From positions 1 through 16,377 of the forward strand of contig DXAS01000059.1 in NCBI GenBank assembly GCA_019116915.1: DNA of 16,377 bases. The letters are read 5' to 3'. This DNA is from Flavonifractor avicola. GTDB taxonomy: Bacteria > Bacillota > Clostridia > Oscillospirales > Oscillospiraceae. The notes beneath the pieces are model-generated. The model ran no database searches. It saw only the letters and a list, made by a program, of their open reading frames with translations, and was not told where the DNA came from. Below are positions 6,574 to 13,668 of this stretch, in pieces; positions within the stretch are counted from its first letter, which is position 1; every line of letters begins with the position of its first letter. Made by a program: the position numbers and the translations under genes.

Positions 6574-6879
6574 ATGGAAGAGAACAAACCCTATTGGGAA
6601 GGCAAGCACTTCTCCTTCTACACCAACAAGGAGTGCGAGTACTACCCCTGCCACAAGGTCCCCGAGGGACAGGACTTCAACTGCCTGTTCTGCTACTGCC
6701 CGCTATATATGCTGGGCCGGGACTGCGGCGGCAACTTCAAGTATCTGGACAGCGGCATCAAGGATTGCAGCAACTGTACCCTCCCCCACAAGCGGGAGAA
6801 CTACGGCTACATCGCCGCCAAATTCCAGGAGATCGCCAAGGCCATGGCCGACCGGGAGCGGGAAGCCGAACAGAAGTAA
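6574..6879 (+). CDS. Cysteine-rich small domain protein, probable metal-binding
   Basis: 101 residues from the ATG at 6574, which has AAGGGG (6561-6566) 7 nt upstream. An in-frame ATG at 6538 sits inside the -10 element and cannot serve transcripts from this promoter. Eight cysteines (21, 26, 37, 40, 42, 51, 65, 68) plus H27 and H72 form the pattern C-x4-CH-x9-C-x2-C-x-C-x8-C-x13-C-x2-C-x3-H. This matches the 'cysteine-rich small domain' (zf-like) family, seen in anaerobes and archaea and sometimes linked to cobalamin genes; its function is unknown. The C-terminal 25 residues are a charged helix. The ligand set could hold two Zn ions or an Fe-S cluster. It lies between a molybdenum enzyme and a B12-dependent methionine pathway, a possible hint to cofactor handling, but its own promoter and terminator make it a separate unit. 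Confidence 0.82.
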   Translation: MEENKPYWEGKHFSFYTNKECEYYPCHKVPEGQDFNCLFCYCPLYMLGRDCGGNFKYLDSGIKDCSNCTLPHKRENYGYIAAKFQEIAKAMADREREAEQK

Positions 6880-6887
6880 CACGCGCA

Positions 6888-6924
6888 AAAGGGTCAGCTG
6901 TCAAACAGCTGGCCCTTTCTTTTT
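6888..6924 (+). terminator. Intrinsic terminator of the cysteine-rich protein gene
   Basis: A 13-bp stem (6888-6900 with 6906-6918, one T-G pair), loop TCAAA, then the tail CTTTTT. It lies 8 nt after the stop codon and closes the hydroxylase / cysteine-rich transcripts before the methionine operon. Confidence 0.9.
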
Positions 6925-6953
6925 GATAAGCGATAGGATTTTCCCCCCATCTG

Positions 6954-6962
6954 TGATATAAT
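6954..6962 (+). promoter_or_regulatory. Extended -10 promoter of the metF-metH operon
   Basis: TGA-TATAAT: an extended TGn (6954-6956) and a perfect -10 (6957-6962). There is no good -35 at 16-18 nt (TAGGAT at 6934-6939). The predicted start near 6969 leaves a leader of under 30 nt, too short for a SAM or cobalamin riboswitch or a T-box. It excludes the in-frame ATG at 6961 as the metF start. Confidence 0.75.
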
Positions 6963-6996
6963 GTTTCCCAATTCCCCAAGCAAAGGAGCTGCTTCC

Positions 6997-7857
6997 ATGA
7001 AGATTATTGACATTTTGAACCAGGACCGCCCCACGCTGTCCTTTGAGGTTTTCCCCCCCAAGACCAGCGACACCTATGACTCGGTAGCCAAGGCCACCCA
7101 GGACATCGCCGCCCTGCGCCCTGACTTTATGAGCGTCACCTACGGCGCCGGCGGCGGCACCAGCGACTACACCGTTGGCATTGCCGCCGGCATCCAGCAG
7201 CAGTACGGCGTGGACGTGCTGGCCCACCTGACCTGCGCCTCCTCCACCCGGGACCACGTGGCCCAGGTGCTGGAGCACCTGAAGGAAAAGGGCATCCAGA
7301 ACGTGCTGGCCCTGCGGGGCGACATTCCTGAGGGAGGCGCTCCCGCCCACGACTACCAGTACGCCGCCCAGCTGGTCAAAGACATCAAGGCCCACGGCGA
7401 CTTCTGCATCGGTGGCGCCTGCTACCCCGAGGGACACCCCGAGTCCCCCACTAAGAACGCCGACATCGACCACCTGAAAGCCAAGGTGGAGGCGGGCTGC
7501 CAGTTCCTCACCACCCAGATGTTCTTTGACAACAACATCCTCTACAACTTCCTCTACCGCATCCGGGAGAAGGGGATCACCGTGCCGGTGGTGGCGGGCA
7601 TCATGCCGGTGACCAACGGCAAGCAGATCGCCCGCATCTGCAAGTTGTCCGGCACCTACCTGCCCGAGCGGTTCAAGGCCATTGTGGACCGGTTCGGGGA
7701 CAACCCCGCCGCCATGCGCCAGGCCGGTGTGGCCTACGCCGCCGAGCAGATCATCGACCTCATCGCCAACGGCGTGGAGCACATCCACATCTACTCCATG
7801 AACAAGCCCGAGATCGCCGCCTCCATCCAGGCCAGCCTGTCGGAGGTCCTGAAATGA
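6997..7857 (+). CDS. metF: Methylenetetrahydrofolate reductase
   Basis: 286 residues, a normal bacterial MetF length. It reduces 5,10-methylene-THF to 5-methyl-THF with FAD, the methyl donor for methionine synthesis. The TIM-barrel shows LSFEVFPPKT with E17 (equivalent to catalytic Glu28 of E. coli MetF), SVTYGAGGG (46-54), HLTCAS (77-82), and ALRGD with D109 (equivalent to Asp120, contacting FAD and folate). The start at 6997 has AAGGAG 8 nt upstream; an earlier in-frame ATG at 6961 overlaps the -10 and is rejected. Its stop codon overlaps the next start (ATGA), indicating translational coupling to the MetH activation protein. No MetV-like zinc subunit, seen in acetogen reductases, is adjacent. 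Confidence 0.96.
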   Translation: MKIIDILNQDRPTLSFEVFPPKTSDTYDSVAKATQDIAALRPDFMSVTYGAGGGTSDYTVGIAAGIQQQYGVDVLAHLTCASSTRDHVAQVLEHLKEKGIQNVLALRGDIPEGGAPAHDYQYAAQLVKDIKAHGDFCIGGACYPEGHPESPTKNADIDHLKAKVEAGCQFLTTQMFFDNNILYNFLYRIREKGITVPVVAGIMPVTNGKQIARICKLSGTYLPERFKAIVDRFGDNPAAMRQAGVAYAAEQIIDLIANGVEHIHIYSMNKPEIAASIQASLSEVLK

Positions 7858-8498
7858 TCCACACCCCCCGGTCCGAGGCCCTGCGCTATCTGGGCTACCG
7901 GGGCGCCCAGCCCGACGAGGCCACCGCCGCCCTGCTGGAAGAGCGCATCCAGGCGGTGGAGGAGGCCGCCGACCCCCGGTGGACTTCTCTGGAGGTCCCC
8001 CTCACCCTCCGCCCCGGCGGAGTGGAGCTGGGGGACTGGTCCATTGACAGCGAAAAGCTGCGGGCCCACCTGGACGGCTGCACCGCCGCCATCCTCTTCG
8101 GGGCCACCCTGGGAGTGGGGGTGGACCGGCTCATCGCCCGCTCGGCGGCGGGCCAGGTGGCCCGGGCCGCCTTGGACCAGGCGGTAGCCGCCGCCCTCAT
8201 CGAGGCGGTATGCGACCACGCTTGCGATCAGCTGGCCCAGCGCTATCCCGGCAAATACCTGCGCCCCCGGTTCAGCCCCGGCTACGGGGACTTCCCCCTC
8301 ACCGCCCAGCCCGAACTGCTGCGGCGGTTGGACAGTCCCCGGAAGATCGGCCTTACCGCCACCGACACCTGCCTGCTGGCCCCCATCAAGTCGGTGACGG
8401 CGGTGATCGGCCTGGCCAAAACCCCGGGCAAGTGCCACGCCGGGGGCTGCGCCACCTGTTCCAAGGTAAATTGCACGTTCAGGAGAGATGCCAAATGA
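7854..8498 (+). CDS. Stand-alone MetH reactivation domain protein
   Basis: 214 residues. It corresponds to the C-terminal activation (AdoMet-binding) domain of cobalamin-dependent methionine synthase, here a separate protein. That domain binds S-adenosylmethionine and remethylates cob(II)alamin after oxidative inactivation. The signature RFSPGYGDFPL (about residues 139-149) is the family R-x-S-x-GYG stretch, and TATDTCLLAPIKSVTAVIGL lies near 164-183. A short cysteine cluster closes the protein: C194, C199, C202 and C207 (C-x4-C-x2-C-x4-C), absent from the E. coli MetH domain but, as I recall, frequent in clostridial homologues. It might bind Fe-S or zinc, perhaps to supply the electron. It overlaps metF upstream and metH downstream by ATGA, so the three are made together. 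Confidence 0.92.
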   Translation: MIHTPRSEALRYLGYRGAQPDEATAALLEERIQAVEEAADPRWTSLEVPLTLRPGGVELGDWSIDSEKLRAHLDGCTAAILFGATLGVGVDRLIARSAAGQVARAALDQAVAAALIEAVCDHACDQLAQRYPGKYLRPRFSPGYGDFPLTAQPELLRRLDSPRKIGLTATDTCLLAPIKSVTAVIGLAKTPGKCHAGGCATCSKVNCTFRRDAK

Positions 8499-10879
8499 AA
8501 TTCATCGACGCGCTGCACAGCCAGCGCCTGTTTTTTGACGGCGGCACCGGCACCCTGCTCCAGGCCCAGGGTCTGAAGGGCGGCGAGCTGCCCGAGACCT
8601 GGAACCTGCTCCATCCGGACCGCATTTCCGCCCTCCACCGGGCCTACCTGGCGGCGGGGAGCAATATCCTGTGTACCAACACCTTCGGAGCCAACGGCCT
8701 GAAGTTTCCCGCCGGCGGGGAGTTTGATCTGGAGGCGCTGGTGACCGCCGGTGTACGTCTGGCCTGCGAGGCCAGGGACGCCGACCCCCGGCCCGACGTG
8801 TTCGTGGCCCTGGACATGGGGCCCACCGGCAAGCTGCTCAAGCCCATGGGCGACCTGGACTTTGAGGACGCGGTGGCCCTGTACGCCCAGGTGGTAAAAG
8901 CGGGGGCCGCCGCCGGGGCCGACCTGGTACTTATCGAAACCATGAGCGACTCCTACGAGGCCAAGGCCGCCGTGCTGGCCGCCAAGGAGAACTGCGACCT
9001 GCCGGTGGTGGTGACCACCGTGTACGGGGAGAACGGCAAGCTGCTCACCGGCGGCACCCCCGCCTCCACCGTGGCCCTGCTGGAGGGCCTGGGCGTGGAC
9101 GCTCTGGGCGTCAACTGCGGCCTGGGCCCCGCCCAGATGCTGCCCATCGTGAAGCAGCTGGTGGAATATGCCTCGGTGCCTCTGATCGTCAACCCCAACG
9201 CCGGTCTGCCCCACGCCTGCGACGGCTGCACCGTCTTTGACGTGGGCCCGGCGGAGTTTGCCGTCCACATGGGGGCCATCGCCGACCTGGGCGTCCAGGT
9301 GCTAGGCGGCTGCTGCGGCACCACCCCCGACCACATCAAGGCGGCCGTGGAGGTGTGCCGGGACAAACCCTTTACCCCTGCCGTAGACCGCGTCCGCACC
9401 CTGGTGTCCTCCTATGCCCAGGCGGTGGAGATCGGCCCCGCCCCGGTGGTCATTGGCGAGCGCATCAATCCCACCGGCAAGAAGAAGTTCCAGCAGGCCC
9501 TGCGGGACCACAACATTGAGTACCTCCTCAACGAGGCCTTTGCCCAGGAGGAGGCGGGGGCCCAGGTACTGGACGTGAACGTGGGCCTGCCCGAGATCGA
9601 CGAGCCCGCCCTGCTGGTGGAGGTGATGGAGTCCCTCCAGGCTGTCCTCCCTCTCCCCCTCCAGTTGGATACCTCCGACCCGGAGGCCATGGAGCGGGCC
9701 ATGCGCCGCTACAACGGCAAGCCCATGCTCAACTCGGTGTCCGGCAAGGCCGAAAGCATGGCCGCCCTCTTCCCTCTGGTGAAGAAGTACGGCGGCGTGG
9801 TGGTGGGCCTGGCCCTGGACGAGAACGGTATCCCTCCCACGGCGGAGGGCCGGCTGGCCATTGCCAAAAAGATCTGCGACACCGCCGCCCAGTACGGCAT
9901 CCCCAGAAAGGAGATCGTCATCGATCCCCTGACTCTCACCATCTCCTCCGAGCCGGAGGCCGCCAAGATTACCCTGGAGGCGGTGGGCCGCATCAAGAAG
10001 GAACTGGGGGTATCCACCATCCTGGGCGTATCCAACGTGTCCTTCGGTCTCCCCAAGCGGGAGCTGGTGAACACCGCTTTCTTTACCATGGCCCTCCAGC
10101 AGGGGCTGGACTGCGCCATCCTCAACCCCAACAACGCCGCCATGATGGGGGCCTGGCGGGGCTATCAGGCCCTGATGGGTCTGGACCCCCAATGCGGCCT
10201 CTACATCGCCGCCTACGGCGGGCAGGAAACTCCTGCCGCCCCGGTGGCCGCCGGGGATGGTCCCTCCCTCACCGACTGCGTCCTGCGGGGCAGCAAGGAG
10301 GGAGCGGCCCAGGCCGCTCAGGCCGCCCTGGACGGCGGCAAGCCCCCCCTGGACATCGTGGACAGCGTGCTCATCCCCGCCCTGGACCAGGTGGGTCAGG
10401 GCTTTGAGAAGGGCACCCTCTTCCTGCCCCAGCTGCTCATGAGCGCCGAGGCTGCCAAGGCCGCCTTTGAGGTGGTACAGAATGCCATGTCCGGCGAGGA
10501 CCGGCCCAGCCAGGGGGCCGTGGTGCTGGCCACCGTCAAGGGGGACATCCACGACATCGGCAAGAACATCGTTAAGGTCCTGCTGGAAAACTACAGCTTT
10601 GCCGTCATCGACCTGGGCCGGGACGTGGCCCCGGAGCGCATCGTGGAGGCCGCCGGACAGCCCGGCGTGAAACTGGTGGGCCTCAGCGCCCTGATGACCA
10701 CCACCGTGGTGAGCATGGAGGAGACCATCCGCCAGCTGCGGGAGACCTGCCCCCAGGTGAAGATCGTGGTGGGCGGCGCGGTGCTGACCCCCGCCTACGC
10801 CGACCAGATCGGGGCGGACTGCTACGCCAAGGACGCCATGGCCACCGTCCGGTACGCCAAGGAGATCTATCAGGGCTGA
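8495..10879 (+). CDS. metH: Cobalamin-dependent methionine synthase (homocysteine, folate and B12 modules)
   Basis: 794 residues, against about 1200 for E. coli MetH, because the activation domain is the preceding separate gene. Modules in order: homocysteine-binding barrel (about 1-290) with zinc ligands C208 (GVNCG), C273 and C274 (GGCCGTTP); pterin-binding barrel (about 310-580) opening with GERINPTGKKKF; a four-helix cap (about 595-675); and the B12-binding Rossmann domain (about 675-794) with DIHDIGKNIV, in which H686 is the lower axial cobalt ligand. It transfers the methyl group of 5-methyl-THF through methylcobalamin to homocysteine. The start ATG at 8495 overlaps the previous stop (ATGA) and has AGGAGA about 10 nt upstream. 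It needs B12; no cobalamin genes are in view. The operon ends at the terminator 8 nt downstream. Confidence 0.96.
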   Translation: MKFIDALHSQRLFFDGGTGTLLQAQGLKGGELPETWNLLHPDRISALHRAYLAAGSNILCTNTFGANGLKFPAGGEFDLEALVTAGVRLACEARDADPRPDVFVALDMGPTGKLLKPMGDLDFEDAVALYAQVVKAGAAAGADLVLIETMSDSYEAKAAVLAAKENCDLPVVVTTVYGENGKLLTGGTPASTVALLEGLGVDALGVNCGLGPAQMLPIVKQLVEYASVPLIVNPNAGLPHACDGCTVFDVGPAEFAVHMGAIADLGVQVLGGCCGTTPDHIKAAVEVCRDKPFTPAVDRVRTLVSSYAQAVEIGPAPVVIGERINPTGKKKFQQALRDHNIEYLLNEAFAQEEAGAQVLDVNVGLPEIDEPALLVEVMESLQAVLPLPLQLDTSDPEAMERAMRRYNGKPMLNSVSGKAESMAALFPLVKKYGGVVVGLALDENGIPPTAEGRLAIAKKICDTAAQYGIPRKEIVIDPLTLTISSEPEAAKITLEAVGRIKKELGVSTILGVSNVSFGLPKRELVNTAFFTMALQQGLDCAILNPNNAAMMGAWRGYQALMGLDPQCGLYIAAYGGQETPAAPVAAGDGPSLTDCVLRGSKEGAAQAAQAALDGGKPPLDIVDSVLIPALDQVGQGFEKGTLFLPQLLMSAEAAKAAFEVVQNAMSGEDRPSQGAVVLATVKGDIHDIGKNIVKVLLENYSFAVIDLGRDVAPERIVEAAGQPGVKLVGLSALMTTTVVSMEETIRQLRETCPQVKIVVGGAVLTPAYADQIGADCYAKDAMATVRYAKEIYQG

Positions 10880-10886
10880 CAAACAT

Positions 10887-10920
10887 AAAAAGGACCGCTG
10901 CGATGCAGCGGTCCTTTTTT
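10887..10920. terminator. Bidirectional intrinsic terminator between metH and hydF
   Basis: A 15-bp stem (10887-10901 with 10905-10919), loop GAT, with A and T runs at the two feet so that it works on both strands. On the plus strand it ends metH; on the minus strand the hydF stop codon (10922-10920) touches the stem, so hydF is closed by the same hairpin. Confidence 0.95.
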
Positions 10921-12113
10921 CATCTATGAAATTCCGGGAAGGGCTCCAGAGTGCGCTCCAGAATGCCGTTGAGGGAGGCGATCAGGATGCCGTAGTTGGT
11001 GATAGGGATGCCCTGATCGGCGGCGGTGCGCTGGCGGTACTTCATCTCCCGCTCCCCCAGGGTGCAGCCTCCGCAGTGAATCACCAGCTTGTAGGGCGTC
11101 AAGTCCTCCGGGTACTCCCGACCGGAGCAGAAGGTGTAGTCCGGCTCCACCCCGGTGGCTTCCTTGATCCAGCGGGGCAGCTTTACCGTGCCGATGTCCT
11201 CGCACTGGCGGTGGTGGGTGCAGCCCTCGGCGATAAGCACCTTGTCCCCGGCCCTCAGCTCCTTCACCGCCCGGGCCCCCTCCACCGTGAGGGCCAGATC
11301 GCCCTTGTACCGGGCCATAAGGATGGAGAAGGAGGTGAGGGGCACCTCACGGGGCACGATCTTGGCCACCTTTCCGAACACCTGGCTGTCGGTGACCACC
11401 AGACGGGGCGGCTTGGGCAGCCCCGCCAGGGTGAGGGCCAGCTCGGTGTCCCGGCACACCAGGGCGGCAGCTCCCGCCTCCAGCACGTCCCGGATGGTCT
11501 GCTGCTGGGGCAGGATCAGCCGGCCCTTGGGGGCCGCCTTGTCGATGGGCACCACCAGCACCACCGTGTCGCCAGGCTGAAGAAGATCGGCGATGAGGGG
11601 CCGCTTTGGGCCCTCCTGCCCCGCCAGCCGGGCGGCCTTCTCCTTCAATTCGTGGATGTGGAGCCCGGTGAGGGCGCTCACCCACAGGGTATTCTCCCCC
11701 GCCTCGGGCACGCTGTCCAGCAGGTCGGCCTTGTTCCAGGCCAGCAGATAGGGGATGCCCTTATCCTTGATAAGAGAAATCAGTTCCTCCTCTGCCTTGC
11801 CCAGGGGCTGGGTGGCGTCGGCCACCAGAATGGCAAGGTCGGTCTTGTTCAGCACCTGCCGGGTTTTTTTCACCCGCAGTTCACCCAGGGCGCCCTCGTC
11901 GTCGATGCCGGGGGTGTCGATGATCTGCACCGGGCCCAGAGGGAGCAGCTCCATGGCCTTGTACACCGGGTCGGTGGTGGTTCCCTTCACGTCGGACACG
12001 ATAGCCAGATCCTGTCCGGTAAAGGCGTTGACCAGGCTGGACTTGCCGGCGTTGCGCCGGCCGAAAAATGCGATGTGGACCCGCTCGCCGGCGGGGGTAG
12101 CGTTCAGGCTCAT
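10920..12113 (-). CDS. hydF: [FeFe]-hydrogenase H-cluster maturation GTPase HydF
   Basis: 397 residues. HydF is the GTPase and scaffold on which the two-iron subcluster of the H-cluster is assembled before transfer to HydA. The N-terminal GTPase domain has the P-loop GRRNAGKSS (18-26), the switch GTTTDP, DTPG and NKAD. A dimerisation domain is in the middle. The C-terminal cluster domain carries C298-x-H300 and H346-C347-x2-C350, the CxH...HCxxC signature that ligates a [4Fe-4S] cluster. The start ATG at 12113 has AAGGAGGT 7 nt upstream on the minus strand; a longer in-frame ATG at 12176 lacks a site and would add a non-conserved extension. It is the last gene of the maturation operon, 76 nt after hydG, with a GC hairpin in the gap. 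Confidence 0.96.
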   Translation of the reverse strand: MSLNATPAGERVHIAFFGRRNAGKSSLVNAFTGQDLAIVSDVKGTTTDPVYKAMELLPLGPVQIIDTPGIDDEGALGELRVKKTRQVLNKTDLAILVADATQPLGKAEEELISLIKDKGIPYLLAWNKADLLDSVPEAGENTLWVSALTGLHIHELKEKAARLAGQEGPKRPLIADLLQPGDTVVLVVPIDKAAPKGRLILPQQQTIRDVLEAGAAALVCRDTELALTLAGLPKPPRLVVTDSQVFGKVAKIVPREVPLTSFSILMARYKGDLALTVEGARAVKELRAGDKVLIAEGCTHHRQCEDIGTVKLPRWIKEATGVEPDYTFCSGREYPEDLTPYKLVIHCGGCTLGEREMKYRQRTAADQGIPITNYGILIASLNGILERTLEPFPEFHR

Positions 12114-12144
12114 AGGAAAGACCTCCTTATTCGGATAGCAGACA

Positions 12145-12164
12145 GGGCGGCCCGGAGGCCGCCC
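12145..12164 (-). other. GC-rich hairpin in the hydG-hydF gap
   Basis: GGGCGGCC (12145-12152) pairs perfectly with GGCCGCCC (12157-12164) around a CGGA loop (TCCG on the transcribed minus strand). It has no T run, so it is not a normal terminator. It lies about 17 nt before the hydF ribosome site and may set relative hydG/hydF mRNA levels by protecting or processing the transcript. Confidence 0.6.
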
Positions 12165-12189
12165 CGTTGCGAACATTCAAGTCATAGGA

Positions 12190-13608
12190 TCAGAACCGGA
12201 AATCCCGCTCGCCCTGGGCGATCTTCACCAGCCGTTCGGCCACGATCTCCTTCACCTTGGGATTGGTGATGTAGGCCTGCTGCTGGACGATGACCTGTTC
12301 GCCCACCGCCTTCGTCTCGGGGGCGGCATAGTCCATCAGGTACTCCTTCAAGGTCATGAGGGCGTTGGGCAGGCAGCAGTTCTGGATCTGGCCCGCCTTG
12401 CACAGGGACATGAACCGGTCGCCGGTGCGGCCCTCCCGGTAGCAGGCGGTACAGAAGGAGGGCACATAGCCCAGCTCCATCAGCCAGCGCACCACCTCGT
12501 CCAGGGTACGGGTGTCGGACACGTCGAACTGGGCGGAGGACTCCTCCTCCGGCTCCTGCTCCACATAGCCGCCCACGCTGGTGCGGGACCCGCCGGAGAT
12601 CTGGGAGATGCCCAGCTCCAGCACCCGCTGGCGCACCTTCTGGGACTCACGGGTGGAGATGATCATGCCGGTGTAGGGCACTGCCACCCGGATGCAGGCC
12701 ACGATCTTTTCAAAGATCTCGTCGGAGATGCCGTTGTCAAAGGCGCCGGGGTCGATATCGTCGGCGGGGCACACACGGGGCACGCTGATGGTGTGGGGGC
12801 CTACGCCGAACACCGCCTCCAGGTGCTCGGCGTGCATCAGCAGACCGGCAAACTCATAGCGGTACAGCTCCAGACCGAAGAGCACGCCCAGGCCCACGTC
12901 GTCGATGCCGCCCTCCATGGCCCGGTCGTGGGCCTCGGTGTGATAGGCGTAGTTGCTCTTGGGTCCGGTGGGATGGAGCTTCTCATAGCTCTCCTTGTGG
13001 TAGGTCTCCTGGAACAGGATGTAGGTGCCGATCCCGGCCTCCTTCAGCTTGCGGTAGTCCTCCACCGTGGTGGCGGCGATGTTCACGTTCACCCGGCGGA
13101 TTGCCCCGTTCTTGTGCTTGATGGAGTAGATGGTCTTGATGGACTCCAGAATGTACTCCAGAGGATTGTTCACCGGGTCCTCGCCCGCCTCCAGCGCCAG
13201 CCGCTTGTGGCCCATGTCCTGGAGGGCGATGACCTCGGCCCGGATCTCCTCCTGGGTCAGCTTCTTGCGGGGGATGTGCTTGTTCTTGGCGTGGTAGGGG
13301 CAGTAGAGGCAGCCGTTGACGCAGTAGTTGGACAGATACAGGGGGGCGAACATGACAATGCGGTCCCCGTAAAAGTCCTTCTTGATCTGGCGGGCCAGCT
13401 CATAGATCTCCTGGTTCTTGTCCTCCAGCTCGCAGGCCAGCAGCACGGAGGCCTCCCGGTGGGTTAGGCCCTTGCGGAGCCTGGCCTTTTCCAGGATAGC
13501 GTCGATGACGGCCACATCGTTCTTATGGGCATCGGCGTAGGCCAGGGAGTCCAGGATCTCCTGGTGGTTGATGAAGTCCTCTGCTTTTCTGGATTTGGGA
13601 TCGTACAT
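12190..13608 (-). CDS. hydG: Radical SAM tyrosine lyase HydG ([FeFe]-hydrogenase maturation)
   Basis: 472 residues, the family's usual length. HydG cleaves tyrosine to p-cresol and dehydroglycine, then makes the CO and cyanide ligands of the H-cluster as an Fe(CO)2CN synthon. The radical SAM cluster ligands are C96, C100 and C103 (C-x3-C-x2-C in NYCVNGCLYCPYH). The C-terminal auxiliary cluster signature C386-x2-C389-x22-C412 is complete, which separates HydG from the related thiamine enzyme ThiH. The ribosome site is AAAGGAAG on the minus strand. It is preceded by a 60-nt gap after hydE that contains a copy of the 14-nt motif found in the operon leader. Confidence 0.97.
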   Translation of the reverse strand: MYDPKSRKAEDFINHQEILDSLAYADAHKNDVAVIDAILEKARLRKGLTHREASVLLACELEDKNQEIYELARQIKKDFYGDRIVMFAPLYLSNYCVNGCLYCPYHAKNKHIPRKKLTQEEIRAEVIALQDMGHKRLALEAGEDPVNNPLEYILESIKTIYSIKHKNGAIRRVNVNIAATTVEDYRKLKEAGIGTYILFQETYHKESYEKLHPTGPKSNYAYHTEAHDRAMEGGIDDVGLGVLFGLELYRYEFAGLLMHAEHLEAVFGVGPHTISVPRVCPADDIDPGAFDNGISDEIFEKIVACIRVAVPYTGMIISTRESQKVRQRVLELGISQISGGSRTSVGGYVEQEPEEESSAQFDVSDTRTLDEVVRWLMELGYVPSFCTACYREGRTGDRFMSLCKAGQIQNCCLPNALMTLKEYLMDYAAPETKAVGEQVIVQQQAYITNPKVKEIVAERLVKIAQGERDFRF

Positions 13609-13642
13609 GGGGATTACTTCCTTTCTTTTGGGTCAGGGCAAA

Positions 13643-13656
13643 CCCTTCCCCGTCAG
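13643..13656 (-). repeat. Third copy of the 14-nt hyd motif, between hydE and hydG
   Basis: On the minus strand it reads CTGACGGGGAAGGG, one mismatch from CTGACGGGAAAGGG at 15051-15038 and two from CTGACGCGAAAGGG at 15073-15060. It sits in the 60-nt hydE-hydG gap, just after the hydE stop codon, outside coding sequence. Confidence 0.55.
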
Positions 13657-13668
13657 TTTTTTCTCTTT

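Noticed and set aside
3832..6654. 940-codon open frame on the minus strand
   Set aside because: It is antisense to the [2Fe-2S] and molybdopterin subunits, which carry all family motifs. The product is His/Gly/Leu/Val-rich low-complexity sequence typical of the complement of GC-rich codons.
6961..6996. Upstream ATG for metF
   Set aside because: It lies within or next to the TATAAT element, so it would not be on the transcript; the ATG at 6997 has a proper ribosome site.
9302..10882. 526-codon minus-strand open frame opposite metH
   Set aside because: GC-driven shadow of a gene with clear zinc, folate and B12 motifs; no ribosome site and no recognisable domain.
10926..12269. 447-codon plus-strand open frame opposite hydF
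   Set aside because: Shadow frame; its composition mirrors the complement of hydF, and the true gene has the P-loop and CxH...HCxxC motifs.
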